DNA from: Citrus sinensis
Lineage: Eukaryota > Streptophyta > Magnoliopsida > Sapindales > Rutaceae
Assembly (NCBI RefSeq): GCF_022201045.2
Contig: NC_068563.1
Coordinates: 2,604,001-2,668,000, forward strand
Reading direction: 5' to 3'
DNA length: 64,000 nt
Positions 1 to 11,158 of the stretch are shown here, one piece after another. The position numbers and the translations under genes are program-made. The notes beneath the pieces are model-generated. The model saw only the letters and a list, made by a program, of their open reading frames with translations, searched no databases and had not been told where the DNA came from. Position 1 is the first letter of the stretch. Each line of letters begins with the position of its first letter.

Positions 1-80
1 CCACCAAAACGTACTCACACTGTGCAGTGCTATACGGACACGTGCCACGTGCCGCCCAACCCATTGGCCATCTCTAATCA

Positions 81-285
81 CAATACTACATGGTAGATTT
101 GATCTATTTTGCATTTAAATATTCAAGTTGCATGATTACAAAACTAATCTCGACAAGATTCTGTAATGAATATAAAAAATTTTGTATCATAATATTTAGA
201 AAAACAAAAAATAAAAACACAATTGTGTGCTAAAAGTTAATTCAATATACAAACAACTTTTTATTTAGTAATGCCTTACCGAAAT
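81..285. repeat. Left copy of a duplicated 0.2 kb flank
   Basis: This stretch matches 3826-4045 in the same orientation through long near-identical blocks (the shared words include ggtagatt, taaatattca, aaaactaat and ctcgacaagat). The right copy lies just downstream of the PIP-type peptide gene at 4137-4439, so the left copy may be the surviving 3' flank of a former duplicate gene. I see no peptide-gene remnant next to the left copy. The two copies differ by many substitutions and small indels, so the duplication is not recent. Confidence 0.6.
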
Positions 286-1256
286 TTTCAACTTGCCTAT
301 TTTATTCTCCCCATAGATAATTATTTACAAGCGTGACCAACAAAAAATAAATTTAAAGAATAATTCTACCCCCTCCAAGAAGTAACTCAATATTTTATCT
401 CAAGTACTAAAATAGCAGTCATCCATTAGATATTTAATTTCATAAAGAGTTGAACTATTAACACCTCTTTAAAAATCTATTAAAACCCTTGTTATGTATT
501 TACATTTTTACTCACAACTAAAATTACCTAAAAAGACATATGTATTCGATAAAACGTATTAATTTGATTTCAACAAAGACTCTTTACACTCATTTTCAGT
601 TATATGTTCAAAATTTCAATTAAAATCTATTCACCACGGGGAAAACAACACAACTTGAGACATTTTTCAAATCCTGCAATAAATTTAATAAGGTGCTTAT
701 TTCATAATTTTTTTATAAAAATAGTGTTTGGACAATTTTGTAAAAGCAGCTTATTTTATAATTTTCTCCACTTTGTCAGCAGCTTTTAAAAGCAGGTAGG
801 AGGTTACTTTTCATAAGTAGCTTATTGAATAAGATATCACACCTTTATAAAATGTCTATTATAACCCTATATTTTAATAAAAAGACAATTGTATCTCACT
901 TATTCATAAACCCTTATATATAAATCATCAAACATCATATTACCGCCATAACCACATATGTTCTCTCTAATTTTGATCTAGTAAGTTTATATTCTAATTT
1001 CATAACTATGACTTTTAAAGTTTAATCTATATTACATATTTTGAGAAAAAAAAAAAAGATATGTCTAAACAATTTATTAAACATATTCTAAAAATGAAAA
1101 GTAATTAAAGCTTATATCTATTTTGGTCATTATATAATAAAACAACACTTTTGTAATAAAATTTATCAAATGAATATACTTTATTTGTCAAACTCCGCAA
1201 CAACACAGTTTACCAAACACGAATCTACTTTTTTAATCAACAGTTTATTTCATCTG
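286..1256. other. AT-rich intergenic DNA, no gene seen
   Basis: No coding signal is visible on either strand. The part around 640-860 has loosely repeated agcagcttatt/gtagcttatt words typical of decayed mobile DNA, but I cannot define an element. Confidence 0.5.
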
Positions 1257-1264
1257 CACAGCAC

Positions 1265-1840
1265 TAAGGCGGACAAAAAAGCTCGATCCGGCCCAAGCCC
1301 AGTCAGCCCAGGCCCGCAGGCTTCGTCCTAGCACATGAGGGCCTGGACAAGGGCCCAAAGTCCGAGCAAGGCCAAAGCCCACTATTTTTTTTAAATAAAT
1401 TTATAAATTAGAATAATATAATTAAAATTAAAAAGTAACTTAAAAATACAAAAAGAAAACTTAAATTCTTCACTTATAAATCAATGATGATTCAAAAAAG
1501 TTAAAATTATGATACTAAACTCTCTCTTTTGTGTTAATTAATTAAAAGAACGTTTAAATTAGATAATCTAGTATTAAAGAAAATTAAAATTATGAGATTT
1601 TATTTGCTTGATTTATTATTTTATTTTGAAATATTCATTTTCTTTAATGTACCTATGATTATAATAACTTGTTGATCATTAATTTATTTCAAATTTACAA
1701 AATTTAATAAAAATAAATAAAGCCCAAGTCGTCTGAGCCCAGCCCAGGCCCGCAATGGGCCCGGCCCGACCCAGGCCCTCATGCAAAACTTGAAGTGGGC
1801 TTGAAAAAGCCTAGCCCAAGGCTATTGTTTGTCATCCCAA
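1265..1840. mobile_element. Non-autonomous hAT element (MITE), 576 bp
   Basis: The element is flanked by a perfect 8-bp target duplication CACAGCAC (1257-1264 and 1841-1848), the size expected for hAT transposition. The ends read TAAGGCGGACAAA on the left and, on the opposite strand, TTGGGATGACAAA on the right, an imperfect 13-bp terminal inverted repeat. Inside the ends are GC-rich arms full of GGCCC/GGGCC words, with the matching inverted block CATGAGGGCCTGG on both sides, around an AT-rich core. There is no transposase. Confidence 0.8.
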
Positions 1841-1848
1841 CACAGCAC

Positions 1849-2409
1849 AAGTAGCTTATTTCATCAGCCTCCGCAATCTCAAACTGACCCTTAATAAAGC
1901 TGAGGGTTTGAGTTCACAATTCTTGTGCAATTTGGAGTTGATCTAATAAAGTCAATATTGTAAGTACTTACATGAATTCTATCCCAAACCAAATTTTTTT
2001 ATAAAACATGAATTAATTTCTTTACCAATCATCCACGAATCAGCAAGCAGAATGTCAACCTCTCAAAATAAACTCAATAGCTATTTTAATCAAAACAAAC
2101 CACTCTCAAATTTCTTTGCTGGCTTATATTTGAGCAACCCAAAAAACCCAAGCATTGTCCTTAAAAATTCGGCAAGCCGGCAACCCTTGAAGTATGGCAA
2201 AACAACAAACCCATGTAGGTACCAATTCGAAAGAATATATATTTAGCCATTACTCTGGTTTATCAACAACATTCTATTTTTTTATTTTTTCATTTTTTAC
2301 TATTTAGGGTTACTTTGGGAATAAGTGTGGTACTATAAAATTGTCTAATTTTTTCTTAATGTTTTAATGGGATGAGTTAAGAAAAAGGGTTTTAAAAGCT
2401 TTTTAGAGA
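1849..2409. other. Intergenic DNA, no gene seen
   Basis: AT-rich sequence between two TIR elements. The short open frame near 2052-2246 has no recognisable family features. Confidence 0.4.
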
Positions 2410-2418
2410 TAAAAGTAT

Positions 2419-3049
2419 GAGAAATTATATACCGTCCACCTGTTTGTTTTACCTTTTTAAAAAATACACAAAGATTTTTTTCTTTTTTCAGTACGCCACC
2501 TGAAGTTAGTCTTTTATTACACCCATCCACTTTCGTTTGACTGTTGTTAGAACGTTGCTGACGTCAGAGGGGTAAAATGGGCATTTCATTCAAATACCTA
2601 AAATTATGTTGTATTATACTATTTTTTTTAAAAAGAGAAAAACGATGTCATTTAACGCGATTTGACAATTAAAAAAAGAAAGAAAACCGACGTCGTTTAA
2701 CTCAACTGAAAGAGAAAAAATAAATACAAATTTTCTAAGTTTAGCAAGCAGCAAACACTATTTTCCTCCAATTTCTAGCATCCACCTTTGCTTTTAACTC
2801 TGTTGCTTGAAAAATTTTAAATCCAGCCAATTTATCTCCAATTTCCATTTATTTTGGGTTAAATTGTAATTTTCCTTTGAGGGCAAAAAGGTCATTTCAT
2901 TAATATTATGTTAAATCCATTAATAGAGATCATACGGAAGTGAACGAGTGCAATAAAAGGCTAACTTCAGGTGGTGCGCTGAAAAAGAAAAAATATTTGT
3001 GTATTTTTAAAAAAGACAAAACAAATAAGTGGACGGTGGATAATTTCTC
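2419..3049. mobile_element. Mutator-type non-autonomous element with long TIRs, 631 bp
   Basis: Both ends begin GAGAAATTAT and share an inverted repeat of about 110-120 bp (left about 2419-2530, right about 2935-3049) that includes CCGTCCAC and ACCTGAAGTTAG. The flanks are TAAAAGTAT (2410-2418) and TAAAATTAT (3050-3058), a 9-bp target duplication with one mismatch. Long TIRs with a 9-bp duplication indicate a Mutator-like origin. The core holds no transposase and no gene fragment that I recognise. Confidence 0.75.
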
Positions 3050-3058
3050 TAAAATTAT

Positions 3059-3825
3059 TTATCCAGTTCCTAATAGTTGCACTCTTTCATAAATGATAAA
3101 ATTATTTATAGCAATTTTTCTATTTTAAAAGTCGTCATTGCATAACCAAATTAAAGATTACAGATTAAGGACCTATTTGTAAAAATAACATACTGTGTCC
3201 TAACCTGAAAAATCAGGATTAATCCAAATGATATTTCTCCATTTAACTATTTAAATTGTGGGTTGTTTACATTATATTTCCTCAATTTAACGTTTAGTTA
3301 TCAACTTGAATGCGGCATGCCCTCATTGGTGATGACAGAATGGTGGAGAAAATGAAGATATCATTAGCCATTAGGGCAAGGAACTGGATTAATATCGTTG
3401 CGCCACATGTTCATGCAGCCGTGATTAATTTCTGTTAAACAAATCAACATAAACTATTTTGTTTTTAACACGAAAATATCATAATCAAATCTCGTGAATA
3501 AAATCTTTGATGCTAAGTTTCGCTTCCTCCGAAATTATCCATTATAACGAGCTTAGTCAAGATTGCTCATTCAATTAGATAAACACACATGTTTGATGGA
3601 AGTAATCTTAACAAACACCAAGATATCTTTCAAAAGCCAAGCTTGCCACCGTTTTATTTCCCAGAATTGACGAATGCTACAGCACAAGTTTGACAATATT
3701 TTTGTTACAATTGTTTATTTTCTTGGGGGGGAGGGGGTGGGGGGGGGAGAATCTACCAATTAGTAGAATCACAATATATTTACCTTAAGCTGTATTAATT
3801 ATAGTGAACCGATCGATCACAGCAC
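3059..3825. other. Intergenic DNA with a G-rich tract
   Basis: No coding signal. A G-rich tract lies at 3725-3749 (runs of G broken by single A or T), which could form a G-quadruplex or may be an assembly-sensitive homopolymer. Confidence 0.4.
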
Positions 3826-4045
3826 TATGAGGTAGATTCGGCCTGTTTTGGACTTAAATATTCAGATTGCATCATATATTATAAAACTAATTATCTCGAC
3901 AAGATCATGGTAGTAAATATTAGAAAATTTTTTATGTAGTACGTAGGGAAAAAAAAGAAAAAAGAAAAAAATCACTCGCACTGAAGGTCATTTCAAAAGT
4001 ATAGAGAAATTCAATGCACAAACAGCTTATTATTTGTCAAGTACC
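3826..4045. repeat. Right copy of the duplicated 0.2 kb flank
   Basis: Partner of 81-285, same orientation. It lies immediately 3' of the minus-strand PIP-type peptide gene and may include part of that gene's 3' untranslated region. Confidence 0.6.
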
Positions 4046-4136
4046 AAAATACCAATCCTATCAGAAACTTTTTACATGCTACAGAACTAACCAAAATCAC
4101 TATTCTATAGATTTCCACAAGTTCATGACAATGCAT

Positions 4137-4439
4137 TTATTGCTTATTGCCTGTAATTGTCTTATGGTGCCCATCACCAGGGCTAGGACCCGAGTTCTTT
4201 AATCCTCCGAGGGTTTTAAAGTTCTCATATTTGTGTCCAATACCAGGGCTTGGTCCTGACATCTTCCTCATCTTAAGAGAAAATAACCTTCCATTGATCT
4301 CCTCAACTGCGTCGCAGCGCAATCTTGAACCACGCCATGGCCTTGATTCAGCTTCAAGCATGGGGCTTAGCAAGATCGAATAAACAAGAACAAGAATGAA
4401 AATGTAGCAAAAAGATTTAAGTGCTCCCCCGGCGCCCAT
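4137..4439 (-). CDS. Secreted signalling peptide precursor, PIP/PIPL type (two SGPS motifs)
   Basis: A 100-residue precursor. The start at 4439 is chosen over the upstream ATG at 4571 because it places a hydrophobic signal peptide at the N terminus (MGAGGALKSFCYIFILVLVY) and lies 65 bp from a good TATA box. After a variable middle come two copies of the family's peptide core, SGPSPGIGH at about residues 60-68 and SGPSPGDGH at about residues 82-90, near the C terminus. SGPSxGxGH is the signature of the PAMP-induced secreted peptides (PIP) and PIP-like family. In Arabidopsis, members act as apoplastic immune or stress peptides, PIP1 through the receptor RLK7. Two cores per precursor is known in some family members. 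The prolines are likely hydroxylated and the peptide cut out extracellularly (inference). A second family gene lies 8 kb away on the other strand. Confidence 0.88.
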   Translation of the reverse strand: MGAGGALKSFCYIFILVLVYSILLSPMLEAESRPWRGSRLRCDAVEEINGRLFSLKMRKMSGPSPGIGHKYENFKTLGGLKNSGPSPGDGHHKTITGNKQ

Positions 4440-4503
4440 GTTAATTAATGAATATCTATTTGTGTTTTGAAATATTTTGCAAAGAATGCGTTGCACTTGT
4501 TTA

Positions 4504-4512
4504 TATTTATAG
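4504..4512 (-). promoter_or_regulatory. TATA box of the PIP-type gene
   Basis: On the minus strand this reads CTATAAATA, 65 bp upstream of the chosen ATG at 4439. It supports that start over the upstream in-frame ATG at 4571, which would lie above the TATA box. Confidence 0.65.
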
Positions 4513-4571
4513 TGTTCAATTTTACTTGTGGTGATGGTGATAGGGCATTGACAAAATGAGAACAAAAGCAT

Positions 4572-6447
4572 GTCGTTTTTAACAGATGTTGAACAAGGTG
4601 CGTGCCGGCGCCGTCTACGAAAGGTTCAAGTTTATTAGGAACCATCAAAGCAGGGTCTTTGGAAAATGAAATTCAATTTTGGGGCAACAAAGAAGTTTGG
4701 TTTGTTGAAAAGACATTAACAAAATTTCTCTCTATAGTCAAATGGGAATAAATTTGATGCTATATACTTGTAATTAACGTTGCTCAGGCTACCAAAAAGG
4801 TGCCAGCAGTTTCAGACTTTTTTGCAGCCGATATGTGTACATTTATATTTAATTTAAAGGTGAATGACGATCATTTAGGGTGGGATATTCAAATTCCCTA
4901 ATTTTCTTTCAACGTCCCCTTTTTTAATTATAATTTGTGGACATGTCTACGATACAGATTCTGTAACAAACATCTCCCATCATCCCACCATCTTATTTTT
5001 TATTGTTAAGTTTCTCACTCCACATCCAACGGCTGATGCTGCAGGCTGTAGCTTACAGATTCTGAAAGCTAGTCAAGTCCATAATTTGTTATTTTAATTC
5101 ATTAAATCTAAAAAATTATAAAAGTACACTTAATTAACTACTTTCTCTCTCTACTATAACAGTGGTCAAAACCTAAATTAGTGTATTTCTCTTTCCTTTT
5201 TTCATTCTTCTTACTAAATCAATTTGTCTTTTTTCAATATAATATTATCAGCTTTTACCTATTATTATCGTTTAGAGATTGTACTTATGAAATTTGACTA
5301 AAAAATTCTAATAGATTCAAAGTGATATAAAAAATTTTATTTTTGATTTTTACAGGACGTTTGCTGATCATTTCATTTTGTTTAAATTACAATAGGACTA
5401 ATTTGTCAATTTTTGAACAATTTCATTTGTTAAAAGTTTTTTTTACTTCATGTATCGTAATAAATTTTGATAAGGGAAGGAGATGGAGGGAGAGAGAATA
5501 AGGTGAAACAAGTAATTGATCAAATTATAATTTTACAATAAAATTTTAATTCTAAAAAGGTGTAGTGAGAAATTTAATAGGTTCAAATAGTCCTACCCTT
5601 CATTTCTCATAGTCTTCTTTTTTGATATCATGTGTAAAAGATTATTATGAAATTCGTAGGGAATGAGGGGTAAAATCTGAAAAAAGAAAAAATTGGGAAT
5701 TTATTTGTCATTTTCCCAAAAATTTATAATGGACCTCCAGTAGTAAAAATATTTATATAGAAAAACGATATTTGGCCTGAAATTCCTTTAAATTAAATTT
5801 ATCGATTATTTTTATTTTTATTTATTTTTTGGGAGAGATGATTGAGCGTGTCAATCTCCCAATTCGAGTGATGGACATTTTACAATTTTGATTTTGATTT
5901 TAATAAGAAGGAGCCCCCTACGTTACGTTAATTGTAACGTAGCACTGGCCTAACAAGAAACATTAATTTTACTAGTTTCAATAGACAGAATAATCTAGGT
6001 TTTTACCTATTATTAGATAATGAGCTGAATCAAGGTTTTTAGATAATAGTCTAGGAACCAACAGTGATGCCCACTTATTATTTCCAACTTTAAGGAAAGA
6101 CGAGTAAGGTTCGATTAATGAGGTTTATGCAAGCAATAAGATTGGACCACTTGATGTGAATACTGAATAGACCAATATAATCAGATTTTAAGAACGAATT
6201 ATCTAAGAAGTTTCTATTCGAGTGAATGATATTTTGGTCCCCTTTAGAAATTATTTTTTACCATTCAAGTCATTGATAAACTCTGACATTGCTGAGCGAT
6301 AAAAATAATTTTATAGAAAATAAAATTAATCATTTTAATTTGCAGAGGTCTCAGACAATTAAGCTGTATGAGAAGAAAATTATATTTATGCATATTTTTT
6401 TCTTTAAAAAGCTATTCTAACACTAGGGACAAAGAAAATATTAAGAG
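4572..6447. other. AT-rich intergenic DNA, no gene seen
   Basis: No coding signal. A small hairpin CTACGTTAC/GTAACGTAG with a 7-nt loop sits near 5919-5943. The rest looks like decayed non-coding DNA. Confidence 0.4.
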
Positions 6448-6999
6448 TGTCTTTACATGTTGGATTGAAAATTGAGAATGAAAAATCATTCCCGTTGTGT
6501 GTGGTTACTACCATAAAAATGAATAGTGGAATGGAGAGTGGTGGGTTCCCCTAAATTTTTTAATAAGGAATGAGAATCTTATTTTCATGAGAGATGTGAT
6601 AATGAAAATAAAGGGAAATGACCAAATGAGGAATGAATTTACATCTTTGTCTTTAAAGAAAATTAGATATTCATTTTACCTATTTAGATATTAGATGATG
6701 ATGATGATTATAAGAAGAAGAAGAAGAAGAACTAGTTTATTCAAAATATTATAGTATTACGTTCGATGTTATAATTAATAAACATGCAAATATTTCTCTT
6801 TAAAATGTTTACTTTTTTGTTTTCTTAGTGAAGAATATATAATTTTAACTAAGGGTATTTTGATAACTTACAACAATAAATTCTATTATAAAATAAAGTA
6901 AACAAATCATGAGAATACAATTTATTCTAATTTCAATTTCTACAACTCAATTAAACAGTTTATTATGATTTTCCTTATTATTCATTGGAAGTAAACACC
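6448..6999. mobile_element. Possible Tourist-like TIR element
   Basis: The left end has GTGTCTTTAC and the right end, on the opposite strand, GGTGTTTAC. Both are followed inward by A/G-rich words such as gagaatga, the same style as the better-defined element at 40119-40958. The target duplication is not clear and the ends are approximate. An AGA/GAT microsatellite lies near 6698-6730. Confidence 0.35.
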
Positions 7000-9180
7000 G
7001 TAGGAGTTTATAGTAAACTTTGAAATGGGAATAAACGCACTAAAAATAGAACAAAGTGATTTAAAATTAAGAAATTTGAGGGGTTATATAAAATTAAAGT
7101 GCTCGTGAACCGAAATCGTTGAACGTTCTTAAAGCTGAAAAGGAAGTATGCCAAACAATACCGACGAGAGAATCAATTTTACAGATTTAGACGGTGAAAC
7201 CTTTTGTCGTAGAGCCCACTAGAATGGATAAGTTGCTCCTCATTAGTCTCAGTTCATAATGTTTGTTCAACGTAGCTTTTAATAATAGAGCAATGGAAAT
7301 TCCTGGCAGCTCCAAAACGTCCAAACTTGCTGTTGATTGTTGGTCACAGGTCATTTCTCAAAACCAATTCCATAAAGCAGAAAATGGGGACTTTTAATTC
7401 GCTGCTCTTTGGCCTTTGCAGTGAGGAATCCATGCATGCGCAGTCAAATTAAATTATAGTCGAGGTTCATAATTAGGCTCCCCAAACAAAAAAAAAATTA
7501 ATAATTACATACGTTTCTTCAATTAGTGGCAATGTCTTACTGATAATTGGAAATTGATACTACTCCATAGCTTCAAATTTATATTTTAAAATGTGCGGAC
7601 ACGATCAGTTGTCGATTGTATGATGCTTAATATTTAAAATTAGTATGATAGTTATATTTCACCAATTTTAATTGGGTGTTTTCATAATTGCTACTAAATG
7701 CTAAAATTACTTTTACGAACGTTATTATGTTTTATTTTTTTTCTTTTTATTGCAGTTTTGTAGAAAAGAAACTTTAATGTTTCTAAAAGAACAAGAAAGG
7801 AAACCATATCAAAGGTTGAAATTAGGTAATGATCCTAGACATTTAGACCCAAAATGTAAAGAGAGGACTCGATCTCCTAAGGCCCTGTGGAATCTTAACA
7901 TTCGAAGGGGAAAAAAAAATGCAAGGTTGGTGCATATGCATCTAATGATTAATGCCATCATGCATACATTCCAACTTTATCTACAATATCAGTTAAAAAA
8001 CCAAACCGCTTAGGAAAGTTGATATTCTCTATAGATCTTCAAAATTATCAATTGGAATGAGAGTTACTATTGCAATCGCAGTGTGATGAAAAATGGAGGT
8101 GTTTATTTTGACCTCCAAAAATGCTATCATGCTCAAACAATTAATCAAGATTGTTATTGGGCAAAATCATTTTCAACGGTTGTACATCAATCACTGGTTC
8201 AGTGAAATATTTCGCATGGAATTAACAGTTTGAGATTGGTGCTTGACCTAACTCAAGTCCAGATGATTAGGAGTTTGACAAGTATCCATCATTTTTTATT
8301 TTTTTTGTACGATCGAAATCGAGTAATCATGGCTTTATTAGTAATTGCTATTCAAAGAGAATGAAAATCACTGCAATGACTAATAGTCAAGTTTTTGTGA
8401 TGGTTTCTCAACTTTTTGTATGAATATTTCTAATTGGAGCTTATCAAGACTTGAAATTGTGCAATAATTTGATATAACAGCTTCGTATCATCTCATGAAA
8501 ATGAAATTTGCAAAGGTTACGTGGAAGGAAGCTAAAATAAAGTAGGATGGTATCATTTTCATATGATATCCATAATTTTATCCTTCGATAGTCCTCCCTT
8601 AATTGTTATTAATTAACTTTGGACTTACGACCTGAAATTTGATTATTATGAAGTATCTATCAAATTGATTCGTTACGACATTTTACTAAAAATTAAATCT
8701 TTTTTTATTAAGTATAAATCACAGTGATTTGATAATTTTAATATAAACCCAAATTTAACTGCTGCATTCAAATACCCGCAAGCTTTCTCTTTCACATCTA
8801 ATTAGATTAGGAATATATATGTTTAAAAAAAAAGATAAATTTCGGATTGGCCTCTCGTGAAGTGACATTCTTTAAAATATTCTTAATTATTATAAATTTC
8901 AACTTGCCACTATTTTTTAAGGAAAAAAAAAAAGAAAATTCATTCACCAAAAATCAGGTAAGTTTAAAGCTTGCAATAATTTGAGGGTATTTTGAAGATT
9001 ATCATTTCAGAGATAATTTGCAATTAACTTGTTAAAAAATCTTATTTATCCTTCAAATTAAAATCTAAAGGAAAAGATTATAATGTTGGGGATACAATAA
9101 ATATTTAAAAAAAAAATTGGGGACCGAAATGTGAAAGGAAAGTAATAAATCTTACCTAAATAAACATCAATCTGGGCTAA
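7000..9180. other. Intergenic DNA, no gene seen
   Basis: AT-rich on both strands. An 87-codon open frame at 7750-8013 has no family features and looks like chance. No RNA gene was recognised. Confidence 0.4.
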
Positions 9181-9880
9181 ATATAATCCCACTCAAGCTA
9201 ATTACTGAGAATTGGAACAAGTTCTTCATTGGGTCGATAAAGTAATAAAGTATGGCTCTTAAGGTATTGTTGATGCAAATTTTTGCTCAATGTATAATGA
9301 TTGATTTGTGTTTCGGACTTTCTTCTAAATCGAGTATTGTGGCTTATTTTTTCTTGGGATGAGTGTCTCAAATCACGTGTCTCCTTGTGGCTAATTGTTC
9401 TGTAAAAAGAAATAATTATCAACGCGTGATGGGGTTGCCGGCGATAACCCTCCAACACTCAAGTCGTCTTTCAAATTTGATTATAGAAAGAGAATCTAAA
9501 GAAGGAAGGACAACATATCTTTATCTTTTTTTTCTCTTACCTTAAGGACAACATATCTTTATCTTTATCTTTTTTTTTCTCTTACCTTAAGGGCAACATA
9601 TCTTTATCTTTTTTTCTCTTACCTTCAAAAGAGGGAGTCTTAGCCTTTATATAGGCAACTTAGAGTCAATTGGAGAGATTATGTGGCACTTTTCTTGTGA
9701 CAAGTTTCAGCCAAAGCCCATGCATGGAGACACATATTCATGTGTCAATACTTGTTCATGACAAGTAATCTTTAGACATTTGTCATGTTTTTGGGCCCTT
9801 AACCTTTAATGGACTTTAGCTTAAATTCAACACTTATATTGGTTCCTTATAAAGAGGATTGATTTTTTAATATTTTGCCG
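9181..9880. repeat. Repeat-derived region, possibly an LTR fragment, with a 38-45 bp tandem repeat
   Basis: Three copies of a unit containing caacatatctttatc and a T-rich/ctcttacctt stretch start at 9508, 9546 and 9591. Just to the left is an aaccctccaacactcaagtc segment that resembles, from memory, the leader of some plant Ty3-type LTR elements. A TTTATATAGG TATA-like word follows at about 9646. No second LTR, primer site or polyprotein was found, so the LTR assignment is weak. Confidence 0.35.
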
Positions 9881-9885
9881 GTAAG

Positions 9886-10254
9886 CGCATTCCACATAAT
9901 GTTTGTTAGCCTGTAGGCTCATTTCGTAAAATGTTTATTAGCCCATTGGTGCATTCTGCAGAATTCGTATATTTTCCCATAGGCACATTTTATAAAATGC
10001 ATATTTACCCGTAGACACATTTCGTAGAATGTGTATTTGTTCATATGCGTATTCTGTAGAATGTGTATTTGCCCGGAGGTGCATTCCGTAGAATGTGTAT
10101 TTGCTCGAAAGCACATTTCATAGAATGTGTATTTACCTAGAGGCGCATTCCGTAGAATGTGTATTTGCCTATAGGCGTATTCCGTAGAATGTGTATTTAC
10201 TCGTAGGCCCATTCCGTAGAATGTGTATTTGCCCATAGACACATTCTGTAGAAT
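9886..10254. repeat. Tandem array of a 32-bp unit, about 11 diverged copies
   Basis: Each unit contains the small inverted repeat CATTCCGTAGAATG followed by TGTATTTGCC and a variable linker. Successive GTGTATTT words at 10031, 10063, 10095 and 10127 are exactly 32 bp apart. Outer copies are more diverged (for example cattttgtaaaatg). The minus-strand open frame through it exists because the unit is stop-poor in that frame; it is not evidence of a gene. Confidence 0.85.
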
Positions 10255-10289
10255 GCTTAGTAGCTCGTGTGCTCTTATTTAAAAATATT

Positions 10290-10800
10290 TTCTAAGTGTC
10301 TGAGTCATTCGTTGTGAGGAATGGACCTAGGTCATTTTTTTATAAAAAGTGGACTTAGGTCATTCTTTGTTAAATAATGCTTTTAGCCCATTGTCGAAGA
10401 CTTGTCTTTTAGGTGTTTTAGTTAGAAATATTTTAAAAGTGCCTTGGTCATTTTTTTTTTGTGAGGAATAGATTTAGATTGTTCTTTATAAACAATGAAT
10501 CTAGGTCGTTCTTTGTAAAGTTCGGACATAGATCATTATTTGTAAAAAAATAGACCTAATTCATTCTTTGTTAAATCATGCTTTTGGCACTTTGTCGAAG
10601 ACTTACCATGTGTGCGTTTTACTTAAAAATATTTTCTAAGTTCCTAAGTCATTATTTGTAAGGAACGGACCTTCATTATTTGTAAAGAATGACCTAGGTT
10701 ATTCTTTATAAAGAGTGGACCTAGGTGTAAAGAATAAACCTAAGTCTTTCTTTGATGAATTACGCTTTTGGTGTTTTGTCGTATCTTGCATTCAGACACT
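10290..10800. repeat. Higher-order repeat, three diverged units of about 185-200 bp
   Basis: Words such as gacctaggtcattctttgta and tgtcgaagactt/tgtcgtatctt recur near 10391, 10592 and 10775, outlining units of about 185-200 bp. Within each unit, gac(c/t)taggtcatt recurs at shorter spacing. The array follows the 32-bp repeat and probably belongs to the same old mobile or satellite-like segment. Confidence 0.55.
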
Positions 10801-11046
10801 TTAGTTAGAATTGTAAGTAAATTGACCGTTCTTGTAGAGAATAAGCCTATGTTATTTTATATAAAATATTTTTATTGGTCCTATGTTTTTGTGGGTTTTG
10901 GGCTTTTCATAATTTGGTATAACAAGTATTACATTTTCACAGATAATGCCATATTATTTTCATTGATACCAACTATGTCCTCAATATGTAGTTGTGGAAA
11001 AAATTTCAGACAAGGTGGATGCATGCAGGGGCCATGTTATTCAATT

Positions 11047-11158
11047 GAGTAATGCTAAAGAGAGAGAAAGATAATAAAAAAAATGAGAGAATTTTACTCT
11101 CTCTCTCTCTCTCTTTTCAACATACTTTCTTTCATATTTCTCTCTTTTTAGCATTTTT
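11047..11158. mobile_element. Small foldback element (MITE-like) with CT microsatellite
   Basis: The left arm gagtaatgctaaagagagagaaa pairs with the right arm tttctctctttttagcattt on the opposite strand. A (CT)n run lies in the core near 11097-11114. No clear target duplication was seen. The AATGCTA start resembles three other hairpin elements in this window. Confidence 0.45.

Noticed and set aside
5919-5943. CTACGTTAC/GTAACGTAG hairpin considered as a MITE core
   Set aside because: Pairing does not extend beyond about 9 bp and no target duplication or arms were found.
7750-8013. 87-codon open frame, basic protein
   Set aside because: No signal peptide, domain or motif; lies in AT-rich intergenic DNA with no promoter context. 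Chance frame.
9919-10242. 107-codon minus-strand frame with repeated protein units
   Set aside because: It is the translation of a 32-bp tandem repeat; 32 is not a multiple of three, so the units cycle through frames, and no real gene signals are present.
9886-10254. Regularly spaced repeat considered as a CRISPR array
   Set aside because: Units are directly tandem with no unique spacers, and this is plant nuclear DNA.
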